A stretch of DNA of 64,000 nucleotides from an uncultured Muribaculaceae bacterium (lineage in GTDB: Bacteria > Bacteroidota > Bacteroidia > Bacteroidales > Muribaculaceae): contig CAJUIW010000006.1 in assembly GCA_910586895.1 (NCBI GenBank), positions 62,001-126,000 of the forward strand, read 5' to 3'. Under the pieces are notes generated by a model that was not told the origin of the DNA, ran no database searches, and saw only the letters and a program-made list of their open reading frames with translations. Shown here one piece after another: positions 43,221 through 52,251 of this stretch. The stretch's first letter is position 1; every line of letters begins with the position of its first letter. A program made the position numbers and the translations under genes.

Positions 43221-45044
43221 ATGAAGCGTTCACTTTTAATAACTATCCTTCTTTCCATATGCGTTCACATGGCGTGGTCCGAAAATACCGTCGTGAATAT
43301 TTCCGATTTCGGAGTACGTCCCTCCGGCAGCAAGGATATGTCAGGCAAAATTGAAACTGCCCTCAACAAAATAGCTGACAAATATGGGAAGAAGAATATC
43401 ACCATAGTCTTCGAGCCGGGAGTCTACAATCTTCATCCCGAAAAAGCACGCAAGGCTGAATACTTCATATCCAATCACGATCAGCCCAATCCAAAATCGG
43501 TAGGACTCAACCTCACAGGCTGGGAGAACCTTACGGTAAATGGCAACGGGGCTGAATTCATGTGCTATGGACGGATGCTTCCGGTGGCACTTGTCAACTC
43601 CTCGGGATGCACACTGGAGAATCTGAGCATCGATTTTGCCAATCCGCATATCGCTCAGGTCACCATCGAGCAGTCCACGGATGACGGTATCGTGTTCCGG
43701 CCGGAAAAGTGGGTGAAATGGCGGATTGCCAAGAAACACCGTTTTATAACATCCGGCGACGGCTGGGAACTCTGTCCGCGAAACGGCATAGCTTTTGAAA
43801 AGGATTCACGCCATATGGTGTTCAACACAAGCGACCTATGGTGCCCTGTCGACAGCGTTGTAAAACTGCCTGACGGCTCCATCAAAGCGCCGAAGTGGAA
43901 AGACTCGCGTCTGAAACCGGGGACCAAAGTAGTGCTCCGCACATGGGATCGTCCCGCACCCGGAATATTTCTGTCGCTGTCCGACAACACTACTCTGCGC
44001 GATATCAAAGTGCACTATGCCGAAGGTATGGGACTGCTTGCACAGATGTGCGACGGTGTGACTCTTACCCGGTTCAACGTATGCCTGCGTGGAGATGACG
44101 ACCCTCGTTATTTCACCACCCAGGCCGACGCCACACATTTCTCAGGCTGCAAGGGACACATCGAGTCAACCGAAGGATTCTACGAAGGAATGATGGACGA
44201 TGCCATAAACATCCACGGTACATATCTGAAAATCATCAGCCGTCAGAATGACAATACCGTTACCGGACGCTACATGCACCCGCAGGCCTATGGATTCTTC
44301 TGGGGCGAACCCGGCGATTCAGTACAGTTCATAGCCTCGGCAATAATGCAAAAAGAGGGTGACATAAATGTAATTGAATCAATAACTCCGGTTGACAAGC
44401 CCGAAATAACAGGCGCCAAAGAATTCCGCATATCTTTCCGCCACAAGCTCCCGGATTCAATAGGAGCATCGTCCCGGGCATACGGTATCGAAAACCTGAC
44501 ATGGAGCCCGACTGCATCGTTTACCCACAACAGAATCCGCAACAACCGTGCCCGCGGGACTCTGTTCTCCACACCTCGCCATACTGTGGTATCGGACAAC
44601 GTATTTGACCATACCTCAGGGACAGCAATCCTGCTGTGCGGCGACTGCAACGGATGGTACGAAACTGGGGCCTGCCGTGATGTAGTCATCGAGCGAAACC
44701 ACTTCATAAACTCGCTCACCAACCGGTTCCAGTTTACCGAAGCTGTAATATCGATATATCCCGAAATACCACGCCTTGACCAGCAGACAGAGTATTTCCA
44801 CGGCGGCGACGATGTGCCCGGTATCGTGATTCGGGATAACACGTTTGAGACATTTGACCACCCCATTCTCTATGCCAAATCGATAAGCGGGCTCAAATTC
44901 CAACGCAACCGGATTATCACCAATTCAGATTATCCGGAATTTCATCCCAATAAGTTCACGTTCAAATTTCAGAAAGCAAAAAATATAGTAATCAGCGACA
45001 ACAGCTTTGACCATCCTGATAATGTGAGTATCGATATCGAATGA
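43221..45044 (+). CDS. GH110 exo-alpha-galactosidase
   Basis: 607 residues with a signal peptide (LLITILLSICVHMAWS). The catalytic part is a right-handed parallel beta-helix, seen in the repeated short strands (NLTVNGNGAEFMCYG, GCTLENLSIDFANP, NTTLRDIKVHYAEGMG, NRIRNNRARG). It matches the GH110 enzymes that remove alpha-1,3-linked (sometimes alpha-1,3/1,4 or alpha-1,6) galactose, including blood group B or linear B epitopes. Secreted. It is divergent from the mannan operon, so it may strip galactosyl side chains from galactomannan or host glycans (inference). Confidence 0.85.
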   Translation: MKRSLLITILLSICVHMAWSENTVVNISDFGVRPSGSKDMSGKIETALNKIADKYGKKNITIVFEPGVYNLHPEKARKAEYFISNHDQPNPKSVGLNLTGWENLTVNGNGAEFMCYGRMLPVALVNSSGCTLENLSIDFANPHIAQVTIEQSTDDGIVFRPEKWVKWRIAKKHRFITSGDGWELCPRNGIAFEKDSRHMVFNTSDLWCPVDSVVKLPDGSIKAPKWKDSRLKPGTKVVLRTWDRPAPGIFLSLSDNTTLRDIKVHYAEGMGLLAQMCDGVTLTRFNVCLRGDDDPRYFTTQADATHFSGCKGHIESTEGFYEGMMDDAINIHGTYLKIISRQNDNTVTGRYMHPQAYGFFWGEPGDSVQFIASAIMQKEGDINVIESITPVDKPEITGAKEFRISFRHKLPDSIGASSRAYGIENLTWSPTASFTHNRIRNNRARGTLFSTPRHTVVSDNVFDHTSGTAILLCGDCNGWYETGACRDVVIERNHFINSLTNRFQFTEAVISIYPEIPRLDQQTEYFHGGDDVPGIVIRDNTFETFDHPILYAKSISGLKFQRNRIITNSDYPEFHPNKFTFKFQKAKNIVISDNSFDHPDNVSIDIE

Positions 45045-45126
45045 TTACAGGTTCAGAACCTCAACAATATCCATGCGCATTGTCATGTCAGGCATTGTGT
45101 CAGCGGAATCCGCTTATTGCGACAGA

Positions 45127-46329
45127 TCAGAAGCGCACACCGAAAATCAGTGTAAGCGATTCGATTGAGTTGAAAAACACATAGTCATTGTTGAAGTACA
45201 TATTACCGTCAAAACGGCCCTGCAATGATGCGAACAGTGACTTATGGTTATAAACCACAGCAAACCGGGCTTTCAGATTGGTAGCAAACATATCACGCGC
45301 GCCCTCCGATGATTCACGATAGGAATATCTATACCCCACGGCCGGAAGCACTGTCAGATTTACAAGCCAGCGCCTCGGATAGAGCACCCAGTTGTGGGCA
45401 TAACCGCCAAGCAATGTATAGTCAGTGTAACGGAATATGTATTTTGTGGAAGCCAAAGGAAGATGTATTTTCATATCTGCCGGAAGCCGCGAAAAGTCCA
45501 TGTCTATACGCTGACTGTTGAATGCCACTCCGGCAATCCAGCTACCCGCACTCTTAAGCTGATACTTTGAGAATGCATAGGCCGCAGACTGTGAATAACG
45601 CCGGTGATTGAAAAAGTAATACAGGTCGCCGCTCAATGTACGCAGACTGGCATCATCGAATTTATATGAAAAATGATGTCCATCGTTATAATTCCCAAAA
45701 TGCGTGATATTTATTCCACCCTCAGTATGGGTATAGTCAAGTGAAGCTGAGAAAAGAGAGCAGTTGAAGGAGAACTGTGAATTTTTACGCATGTTCTTTC
45801 CACGGCCAAAAAAATTGTCCACCTTTGCCGAGTAGCCGACTTTCACAGCCATAAAACTTAAGTATGCGCCGAGGTCATTGTAGATGTCGGAATGCATGTG
45901 GATAGTCTGATTCCAGTCGAAGAACATCATGTAGCTCTCCATCCAGTTGTAATTATTGAGTGTGGCACGCCAGTTCTTCCCCACACCCACCACATAGGTT
46001 GTATCGTAGGAATTGAATGTGCGGTCGCCCCATTCATAGACTTTCAGGCAGAACTTCGGAAATTTCGGATACTTTATTGCCGGATCCTTTATGTGAAATC
46101 CATTCCGTATCAGCATCAGGTACCATGGCAGCTCAACGGAATCTGGTCGCTCGACAACGCCCGTAACATCCAACGAATCCGGTAGGGATGCCTTTACCGT
46201 GTCAATCCGGGCCAGCCGTATCTCAGGCTCCGGCCGCGAGGCAGGAAAACAAGCGTTCTCCCCGGCGGCATAGACTACCACCGGGAAGAACAATATCATC
46301 ATTAGAATCTGTTGCAGCTTTCCGAACAT
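45127..46329 (-). CDS. DUF4421 outer-membrane beta-barrel protein
   Basis: 400 residues with a signal peptide (ILMMILFFPVVVYAA), a linker with FNSYDTTYVVGVGKNWRATL (the family's YDTTYV mark), and then alternating beta strands to a C-terminal SIESLTLIFGVRF ending in Phe, typical of outer-membrane insertion. Found across Bacteroidota; no known function. Its start is 32 bases beyond the stop of the choloylglycine hydrolase gene, so the two may be co-transcribed. Confidence 0.85.
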   Translation of the reverse strand: MFGKLQQILMMILFFPVVVYAAGENACFPASRPEPEIRLARIDTVKASLPDSLDVTGVVERPDSVELPWYLMLIRNGFHIKDPAIKYPKFPKFCLKVYEWGDRTFNSYDTTYVVGVGKNWRATLNNYNWMESYMMFFDWNQTIHMHSDIYNDLGAYLSFMAVKVGYSAKVDNFFGRGKNMRKNSQFSFNCSLFSASLDYTHTEGGINITHFGNYNDGHHFSYKFDDASLRTLSGDLYYFFNHRRYSQSAAYAFSKYQLKSAGSWIAGVAFNSQRIDMDFSRLPADMKIHLPLASTKYIFRYTDYTLLGGYAHNWVLYPRRWLVNLTVLPAVGYRYSYRESSEGARDMFATNLKARFAVVYNHKSLFASLQGRFDGNMYFNNDYVFFNSIESLTLIFGVRF

Positions 46330-46361
46330 CGCTTCTTTATAGCTGCAAAGTTAACAATTAT

Positions 46362-47408
46362 TCAATACATTGGCGTGAAGGGGGCTGATTTTTTAAGATG
46401 ACGGTTAGCCTCGCCTACCAAATCCTTTGTGTCGGAAGTGACCAGCTTCATCACCGGAGCGCCCTTTCTCAAATCGCACTTTTTGAGGTCAATATAATAT
46501 GCGCCCATATTTGTAGCCAGGTCAAAGTAATAACGCTTGTCGCGCAGGTTGCTGAACGAGCGCCACTGTGTGGAGGATACATTAGGTTCTGACTCTATTG
46601 TGTACAGATATGGTACCGATACATTGTAAAGTATGCTGCGTATGATAGAGAATCCGAGATCGGCATCACCCGTCTTCTCGACATGACCGTCAAAATAATA
46701 GCCACGCACAAAACGGTCAGGGCTTTTCACCGTACCGGGGAGCATATTGGCACCACCTACCTTAACCCAATAGTCATTGATAGCTGTCATGGCCGGATAA
46801 GCAGGATCATTGGTAAGCACAGGAATATCCTGTCCTTCATAGACTTTTACCACTCCGTTGTCAAATTCCAGGATAGCGCTCCTACCCTCCGCATCGGTAA
46901 TACCCCAATGAAGAGCTGACACTGTACCTCCGTCGAAAGTCGAGCCTGTGATGTTGAAATTATGCTCTTTCAGCACGCTCACCACCTCAGGAGTAGTAGC
47001 ATTCAGATCGAGCAGCCATGCTACGAACATAGCCATCGACATAGGAGGACGATTCTTGGTTGAATCATTTTCATATACCGTACCCTTGCAGAAGAGCCCG
47101 CTTATAACCAATCCTTTTTCATTCATGCCTTCCGTTACACCACCGTCATAACCTACGGCGTATACGGCACCATATTTCGATGTCCATGTTATAGCGCCGG
47201 GCAGATTGTGGGCTTTTTTCATAATACCACGGGGATAAACATAAAGATTGGTAGGAATCGGAGTTTTCCAGTCAAGCGATCGTCCGACAATGCGCAGATC
47301 ATCATTCCCTACATACAGTATTCTTGAGCAGGCCGAAGCATCGCTTACGCCTGTAATACCCATTGCTATCCCTCCGAGTAAAGCTAATGACAGAAAAAAA
47401 CGTTTCAT
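46362..47408 (-). CDS. Choloylglycine hydrolase-family enzyme (bile salt hydrolase / penicillin acylase type)
   Basis: 348 residues from the ATG at 47408. The signal peptide ends in SDASA, leaving Cys27 as the new N-terminal nucleophile (CSRILYVG). Other catalytic residues are present: Arg and Asp in GRSLDW, Asn in VLTNDPAYPA and Arg in SPDRFVR. The layout matches the Bacteroides-type bile salt hydrolases (TSKYGAVYAVGYDGG, GMNEKGL, VSSTQWRSFSNLRDK). It should split amide bonds of conjugated bile salts or other linear amides in the periplasm. Substrate is not certain from sequence. Confidence 0.92.
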   Translation of the reverse strand: MKRFFLSLALLGGIAMGITGVSDASACSRILYVGNDDLRIVGRSLDWKTPIPTNLYVYPRGIMKKAHNLPGAITWTSKYGAVYAVGYDGGVTEGMNEKGLVISGLFCKGTVYENDSTKNRPPMSMAMFVAWLLDLNATTPEVVSVLKEHNFNITGSTFDGGTVSALHWGITDAEGRSAILEFDNGVVKVYEGQDIPVLTNDPAYPAMTAINDYWVKVGGANMLPGTVKSPDRFVRGYYFDGHVEKTGDADLGFSIIRSILYNVSVPYLYTIESEPNVSSTQWRSFSNLRDKRYYFDLATNMGAYYIDLKKCDLRKGAPVMKLVTSDTKDLVGEANRHLKKSAPFTPMY

Positions 47409-47527
47409 ATCGTTCAAATGTTATAAATTCATAAATACCCAACGTTTCAACCTCTTCAATGGTTCGCAAATATGGAGCTAAACTTGTCTTTGACGACACA
47501 TTGAGGCTCAAAATGCAAATAATTCAT

Positions 47528-47535
47528 TACCTTTG
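47528..47535 (+). promoter_or_regulatory. -7 element for the Mla-type operon
   Basis: TACCTTTG fits TAnnTTTG; a TTG lies at 47501 but about 24 bases away. It lies inside the 5' extension of the open frame, which supports the later start at 47555. Confidence 0.5.
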
Positions 47536-47554
47536 TCCGTCAAAACATAAACTT

Positions 47555-48304
47555 ATGATGTTAACACGCGCCATAGCAAATTTTGGCAAATACTGCCAGT
47601 TTATGGGCCGGGTATTCACGCTTCCCGAACGTTGGCGTGTATTCGGCAACCGCACCGTTTTTGAAATCAACAAGCTCGGCATTGATTCAATACCGCTTGT
47701 TATAGTGATATCGCTCTTCATTGGAGCTGTAATAACCATTCAGATGAAACTCAACACTACATCGCCGCTTATCCCTTCGTATTCCGTAGGATTGGCCACA
47801 CGCGATATCGTACTGCTTGAGTTCTCAAATTCAATTCTGTGTCTGATTCTTGCCGGCAAGGTTGGATCGAACATCGCATCAGAGATAGGCACCATGAGGG
47901 TGACCGAGCAGATTGACGCCCTCGAGATAATGGGAGTCAACTCGGCACGTTATCTTGTATTGCCCAAAATGATAGGGTTCATCCTTTTCATGCCTGTCCT
48001 TGTAGCGTTCTGCATCGGCACCTCTTTCTTCGGCGGTTTTTTAGTTGCCGTGTTCACTGACCTTATCTCCGTGTCCAAGTTTACCTATGGCATACAGGCC
48101 TTCTTCAATGAATGGTATGTATGGTATGGATTCATCAAATCGCTGTTCTTCGCTTTTGTCATCTGCTCCGTATCAGCCTTCTGCGGCTACTATGTGAAGG
48201 GTGGCGCCCTTGAAGTAGGTAAGGCAAGTACCAATGCGGTAGTGACAAGCAGCATCATGATACTTCTGCTTGACGTTATTCTCACCAAACTTTTGCTACA
48301 ATGA
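47555..48304 (+). CDS. mlaE: MlaE/YrbE-family ABC permease
   Basis: 249 residues with about 5-6 membrane helices and the MlaE signature region (INKLGIDSIPLVIVISLFIG; GSNIASEIGTMRVTEQIDAL; EIMGVNSARYLVLPK). It forms the inner-membrane part of a lipid transporter that keeps outer-membrane asymmetry. I took the start at 47555 because a promoter-like box lies in the upstream extension. It overlaps the ATPase gene by 4 bases. No MlaD or lipid-carrier gene follows, so other subunits lie elsewhere. Confidence 0.92.
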   Translation: MMLTRAIANFGKYCQFMGRVFTLPERWRVFGNRTVFEINKLGIDSIPLVIVISLFIGAVITIQMKLNTTSPLIPSYSVGLATRDIVLLEFSNSILCLILAGKVGSNIASEIGTMRVTEQIDALEIMGVNSARYLVLPKMIGFILFMPVLVAFCIGTSFFGGFLVAVFTDLISVSKFTYGIQAFFNEWYVWYGFIKSLFFAFVICSVSAFCGYYVKGGALEVGKASTNAVVTSSIMILLLDVILTKLLLQ

Positions 48305-49077
48305 TTGAAGTTCGTGACATCACAAAGTCATTTGATGACAAGACGGTACTGCATGGCGTAAGCGCACGCTTCGAAACCGGCAAGACAAATCTTATCATAG
48401 GCCAGAGCGGTTCAGGCAAAACAGTGCTTATAAAATCAATAGTAGGACTGCTGAAGCCCGACTCGGGTGAAATTCTGTATGACGGACGCGACCTGATGCA
48501 GATGAACCCGGAACAGACTCAGGCTCTCCGAAAGGAGATAGGTATGCTCTTCCAGGGATCGGCGCTGTTTGACTCGGAAACCGTATTAGGCAACGTCATG
48601 TTCCCCCTGATAATGTTCTCCGACATGACGCGCGAGGAGATGCTTGACCGTGCCCACTTCTGTCTGGAGCGAGTGAATCTGAAAGGTGCTGACAAGAAAT
48701 ATCCGTCGGAAATATCCGGAGGTATGCAGAAGCGTGTGGCCATAGCCCGCGCCATAGCTCTCAATCCGAAGTATCTGTTCTGCGACGAGCCTAACTCAGG
48801 ACTCGACCCGCGCACATCGATTCTTATTGACGAACTTCTGAGCGACATCACACATGAATACAATATAACCACCATCATCAACACCCACGACATGAATTCC
48901 GTGATAGGGATTGGTGAGAATATCGTGTTCATCAACAAGGGTCATCGTGAATGGGTTGGCGACAAGGAAGAGATATTCCACACAGCCAACGAAGCCCTGA
49001 ACGATTTTGTGTTTGCCACCGACCTGTTCCAGAAAGTCAAGGAATATATAGTCAACAACGCACATCCGGCCAAATAA
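48301..49077 (+). CDS. mlaF: MlaF-type ABC ATPase
   Basis: 258 residues. Walker A is GQSGSGKTVLIKSI, the ABC signature ISGGMQKRVAIARA, and Walker B FCDEPNSGLDP; the H-loop is NTHDMNSV. It powers the MlaE-type permease encoded just before it, at the cytoplasmic face of the inner membrane. A terminator (49106-49131) closes the operon. Confidence 0.95.
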   Translation: MIEVRDITKSFDDKTVLHGVSARFETGKTNLIIGQSGSGKTVLIKSIVGLLKPDSGEILYDGRDLMQMNPEQTQALRKEIGMLFQGSALFDSETVLGNVMFPLIMFSDMTREEMLDRAHFCLERVNLKGADKKYPSEISGGMQKRVAIARAIALNPKYLFCDEPNSGLDPRTSILIDELLSDITHEYNITTIINTHDMNSVIGIGENIVFINKGHREWVGDKEEIFHTANEALNDFVFATDLFQKVKEYIVNNAHPAK

Positions 49078-49105
49078 ACCGAAGCGAATGCTCTACATAA
49101 AATCA

Positions 49106-49131
49106 GGGCGGCTGAATTTAATCAGCCGCCC
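49106..49131. terminator. Bidirectional stem-loop between mlaF and rubrerythrin genes
   Basis: Perfect 10-base arms GGGCGGCTGA (49106-49115) and TCAGCCGCCC (49122-49131) with a 6-base loop, followed by a T-rich stretch on the plus strand. Convergent genes flank it. Confidence 0.85.
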
Positions 49132-49173
49132 CGTTTGTTTCAGACATATTCAGGACCTCAGGTCCGGATAGCA

Positions 49174-49758
49174 TCAATAGTTTTCTTTCTTACGTTCAAA
49201 GTATCCCTGCTCCTTGCCACATACGGGGCACTTGCCGGGAGCTGACTTGCCGCGATGGATATATCCGCAGTAGCGGCACTGCCACAGCTCATCGCCATCG
49301 GCATCCTTGAATACGGTATCAGTATCAATACGTTCAAGCAGACGTCTGTAACGTTCCTCATGGCCCTTCTCTACCGCAGCCACAAGATTGAAGTGAGATG
49401 CTATACGGGGGAAACCTTCCTCTTTTGCCACACGTGCGAACTCGACATACATATCGGCCCACTCTTCATGTTCACCGGCGGCGGCTTCCTCAAGATTACG
49501 TCTTGTATCGCCGATAGGTCCTGCCGGATATGAAGCTGTGATTTCAAGCATTCCTTCGTCAAGGAAGCTGAAGAAACTCTTGGCATGGGCATATTCCTGT
49601 TCAGCTGTTTCAAGGAATATGGCTGCGATCTGTTCGTAGCCTTCCTTCTGAGCCACTTCTGCAAATATGGTGTATCTGCCGCGAGCCTGTGATTCACCGG
49701 CAAATGATTTCAAAAGATTCTTTTCAGTTTGAGTCCCTTTTATACTTCTATTGTCCAT
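49174..49758 (-). CDS. rbr: Rubrerythrin
   Basis: 194 residues from 49758 (MDNRSIKGTQTEKNLLKSF); the longer frame adds an implausible head. A ferritin-like di-iron domain with four helices (ESQARGRYTIFAEVAQKEGY, ETAEQEYAHAKSF and GEHEEWADMYVEFARVAKEE in part) carries the Glu/His ligands. A rubredoxin-type FeS4 domain follows, with Cys pairs in CRYCGYIHRG and CPVCG. It reduces hydrogen peroxide to water in the cytoplasm, a key oxidative defence in anaerobes. It fits the bat cluster as part of oxygen tolerance. Confidence 0.96.
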   Translation of the reverse strand: MDNRSIKGTQTEKNLLKSFAGESQARGRYTIFAEVAQKEGYEQIAAIFLETAEQEYAHAKSFFSFLDEGMLEITASYPAGPIGDTRRNLEEAAAGEHEEWADMYVEFARVAKEEGFPRIASHFNLVAAVEKGHEERYRRLLERIDTDTVFKDADGDELWQCRYCGYIHRGKSAPGKCPVCGKEQGYFERKKENY

Positions 49759-49816
49759 AATTATTTTGATTGAATGATTTTTCTCCATAATAACACCGCC
49801 GGGCAGCCTATGGTTC

Positions 49817-49849
49817 AAAAAAAATCGCCACCTCATGACGAGATGGCGA
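49817..49849 (-). terminator. Rho-independent terminator of the EF-G-like gene
   Basis: On the minus strand the arms 49849-49840 and 49834-49825 pair over 10 bases with one G-T pair (TCGCCATCTC/GAGGTGGCGA), followed by eight T (49824-49817). It lies 30 bases after the stop of the EF-G2 gene. Confidence 0.85.
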
Positions 49850-49878
49850 CTCTTCAGAAAAATATATCAAAGTTGACG

Positions 49879-52035
49879 TTAGTCCTCAGTATTCTTCTCT
49901 TCGTATTCCTTCAGAAGTTTCTCCTGTACATCACCGGGAACAAGTTCATAGGAAGCAAACTTCATGGAGAATGATGACCGTCCACCGGTTATCGAACTCA
50001 GGGCGGTAGAATAGCTTGACATCTCCTTCAAAGGCACTTTAGCTATAATCTTTTCGAAGCCGTTTTCGCTGGACATGCCCATGATTATGGCACGGCGTCC
50101 CTGGAGGTCGCTCATTACATCGCCCATCACATCGGCAGGAACCATGACCTCAACATCATATACCGGTTCGAGGATCTTGGGATTGGCATTGCGGAATGCT
50201 TCACTGAATGCATTACGGCCGGCCAGACGGAAGGATATTTCGTTTGAGTCAACCGGGTGCATCTTACCGTCATAGATACATACGCGTACATCGCGTGCAT
50301 ATGAACCGGTGAGCGGTCCCTGCTCCATACGGTCCATCAGGCCTTTGACTATGGCAGGTATGAAACGGCTGTCAATAGCGCCGCCTACGATACAATCGCA
50401 TACCACGAGCTTACCGCCCCATGCCAGAGGTATCTCCTGTGTGTCACGCACCTTCATAACAAATTCCTGATTGCCGAATTTGTAGGATGTGGGAGCGGGC
50501 ATGCCTTCAGTATAAGGCTCGATGATCAGATGCACCTCACCGAACTGACCTGATCCACCTGACTGCTTCTTGTGACGATAGTCGGCGCGTGAAGCCTTGG
50601 TGATGGTTTCACGATACGGAATCTTAGGTTCTTCAAAAATGATGGGGAGCTTATCATTGTTTTCAACACGCCATTTCAATGTACGGAGATGGAATTCACC
50701 CTGACCTGAAAGTATAGTCTGCTTAAGCTCCTTTGACTGCTCAACTTCCCATGTCGGATCCTCTTCGTGCATACGGGTCAGAATACCACTGAGCTTCTCA
50801 GCATCAGCTTCATTGACCGGACGGATGGCACGCTGATACTTCGGCGCGGGATATTTGATGAAGTCAAATGCATAGTCGCATCCCTTGGCGTCAAGAGTAT
50901 TACCTGTACGCACATCCTTAAGCTTGACGGTAGCACCGATATCGCCGGCACAGAGCTTGTCGGCAGGAGTCTTTATCTGACCGCACACGCAGAATATCTG
51001 AGCCAGACGTTCCTTGCTGCCACGGGTCACATTCTCAAGGTCAACACCGGGAGTCAACGTACCTGACATCACCTTGAAATAGCTTACCTCACCGATATGC
51101 GGTTCGACAGTAGTCTTGAACATATACAGGCTGAGGGGGCCATCTGAATCCGGAGCCACTTCCTCGCCTGCGGTATTTACCGGAGCTGGCATATCCTTTA
51201 CAAAAGGAACCACATTGCCAAGGAACTCCATCATGCGGCGAACACCCATATCTTTTGCGGCGCTCACGCAGAACACGGGGAATATCGAGCGGTCCACAAG
51301 TCCCTTGCGGATACCTTCGCGCATCTCATCCTCTGTAAGGTGGCCCTGATCGAAGAATTTCTCCATCAGAGTCTCATCATTCTCAGCTGCGGCCTCGACA
51401 AGCTGCTGGTGCAGCTCGCGTGCACGTTCCATTTCCTCTTCGGGAATATCCTCGATGGTAGGTACACCGCCGTCAGGTCCCCAAGAGTATTTCTTCATCA
51501 GGAGCACGTCAATCATGGCATTGAAGCCGGCACCTGCATTAATAGGATACTGCACGGTTACAACCTTATTGCCGAATATCTCGCGCACCTGTTCTATTAC
51601 ATTTTCATAGTCGACCTTTTCGCCGTCAAGCTGATTGAGAGCGAAAATCACAGGCTTTTTAAGCTGCTCGGTAGTGCGGAATATGTTCTGGGTGCCCACT
51701 TCCACACCATACTGCGAGTTAATTACTATCACACCCGTATCGGTGACATTAAGCGCCGTGATGGCATTGCCTACAAAGTCATCGGCACCCGGGCAGTCTA
51801 TAACATTAAGCTTCTTGTTCAGAAACTCAGCATAAAATATTGTTGAAAATACTGAATAGCCGTATTCTTTTTCTACCGGAAAATAATCACTTACCGTATT
51901 CTTTCCATCTATCGTACCGCGACGTTTTATAACTCCACACTCGTAAAGCATAGCCTCGGCGAGTGTGGTTTTACCTGAGCCCTTGCTACCGAGCAGAGCT
52001 ATGTTTTTGATTTCATTGGTTTGATAAACTTTCAT
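49879..52035 (-). CDS. fusA2: EF-G paralogue (EF-G2 type) lacking the catalytic His
   Basis: 718-residue translation-factor homologue with all five EF-G domains. The G domain is altered. The P-loop is GSKGSGKTT (16-24) instead of AHVDAGKTT. The switch I 'RGITI' motif is absent. Switch II is DCPGADDF (80-87), with Ala at 84 where canonical EF-G has the catalytic His (DTPGHVDF). G4 reads NQLD. Bacteroides EF-G2 has the same features and is reported to drive translation without GTP hydrolysis during starvation and gut colonisation. A housekeeping fusA must exist elsewhere. A terminator follows. Confidence 0.9.
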   Translation of the reverse strand: MKVYQTNEIKNIALLGSKGSGKTTLAEAMLYECGVIKRRGTIDGKNTVSDYFPVEKEYGYSVFSTIFYAEFLNKKLNVIDCPGADDFVGNAITALNVTDTGVIVINSQYGVEVGTQNIFRTTEQLKKPVIFALNQLDGEKVDYENVIEQVREIFGNKVVTVQYPINAGAGFNAMIDVLLMKKYSWGPDGGVPTIEDIPEEEMERARELHQQLVEAAAENDETLMEKFFDQGHLTEDEMREGIRKGLVDRSIFPVFCVSAAKDMGVRRMMEFLGNVVPFVKDMPAPVNTAGEEVAPDSDGPLSLYMFKTTVEPHIGEVSYFKVMSGTLTPGVDLENVTRGSKERLAQIFCVCGQIKTPADKLCAGDIGATVKLKDVRTGNTLDAKGCDYAFDFIKYPAPKYQRAIRPVNEADAEKLSGILTRMHEEDPTWEVEQSKELKQTILSGQGEFHLRTLKWRVENNDKLPIIFEEPKIPYRETITKASRADYRHKKQSGGSGQFGEVHLIIEPYTEGMPAPTSYKFGNQEFVMKVRDTQEIPLAWGGKLVVCDCIVGGAIDSRFIPAIVKGLMDRMEQGPLTGSYARDVRVCIYDGKMHPVDSNEISFRLAGRNAFSEAFRNANPKILEPVYDVEVMVPADVMGDVMSDLQGRRAIIMGMSSENGFEKIIAKVPLKEMSSYSTALSSITGGRSSFSMKFASYELVPGDVQEKLLKEYEEKNTED

Positions 52036-52166
52036 GCTATCAGATGTTTAATGATGTATATTAATTTTATTTGATGCAACGGACATGCGATACGTTACAT
52101 GTTCGGGGCGCAAATTATAAAAAAAAGAGCATAAAGTCTGAATCATTTTATATGTTACATAACACG

Positions 52167-52199
52167 TTTTTCACAATTACCATTTATTTTGTAACTTTG
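52167..52199 (+). promoter_or_regulatory. lon promoter
   Basis: TAACTTTG at 52192-52199 fits TAnnTTTG, and a TTTT at 52167-52170 lies about 21 bases upstream. The ATG is at 52252. The rest of the 216-base gap to the divergent EF-G2 gene is AT rich and also shows a weak minus-strand TATAATTTG near 52111-52120, which might serve EF-G2. Confidence 0.65.
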
Positions 52200-52251
52200 G
52201 CATCCGTTTTGCTGTTGTATTCCATATCAACAAAATTCTGACAGCCAATAT

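Noticed and set aside
45085..45126. Small AGCGG/CCGCT hairpin after the GH110 gene
   Set aside because: Only 5 base pairs with a weak tail; not strong enough to call a terminator.
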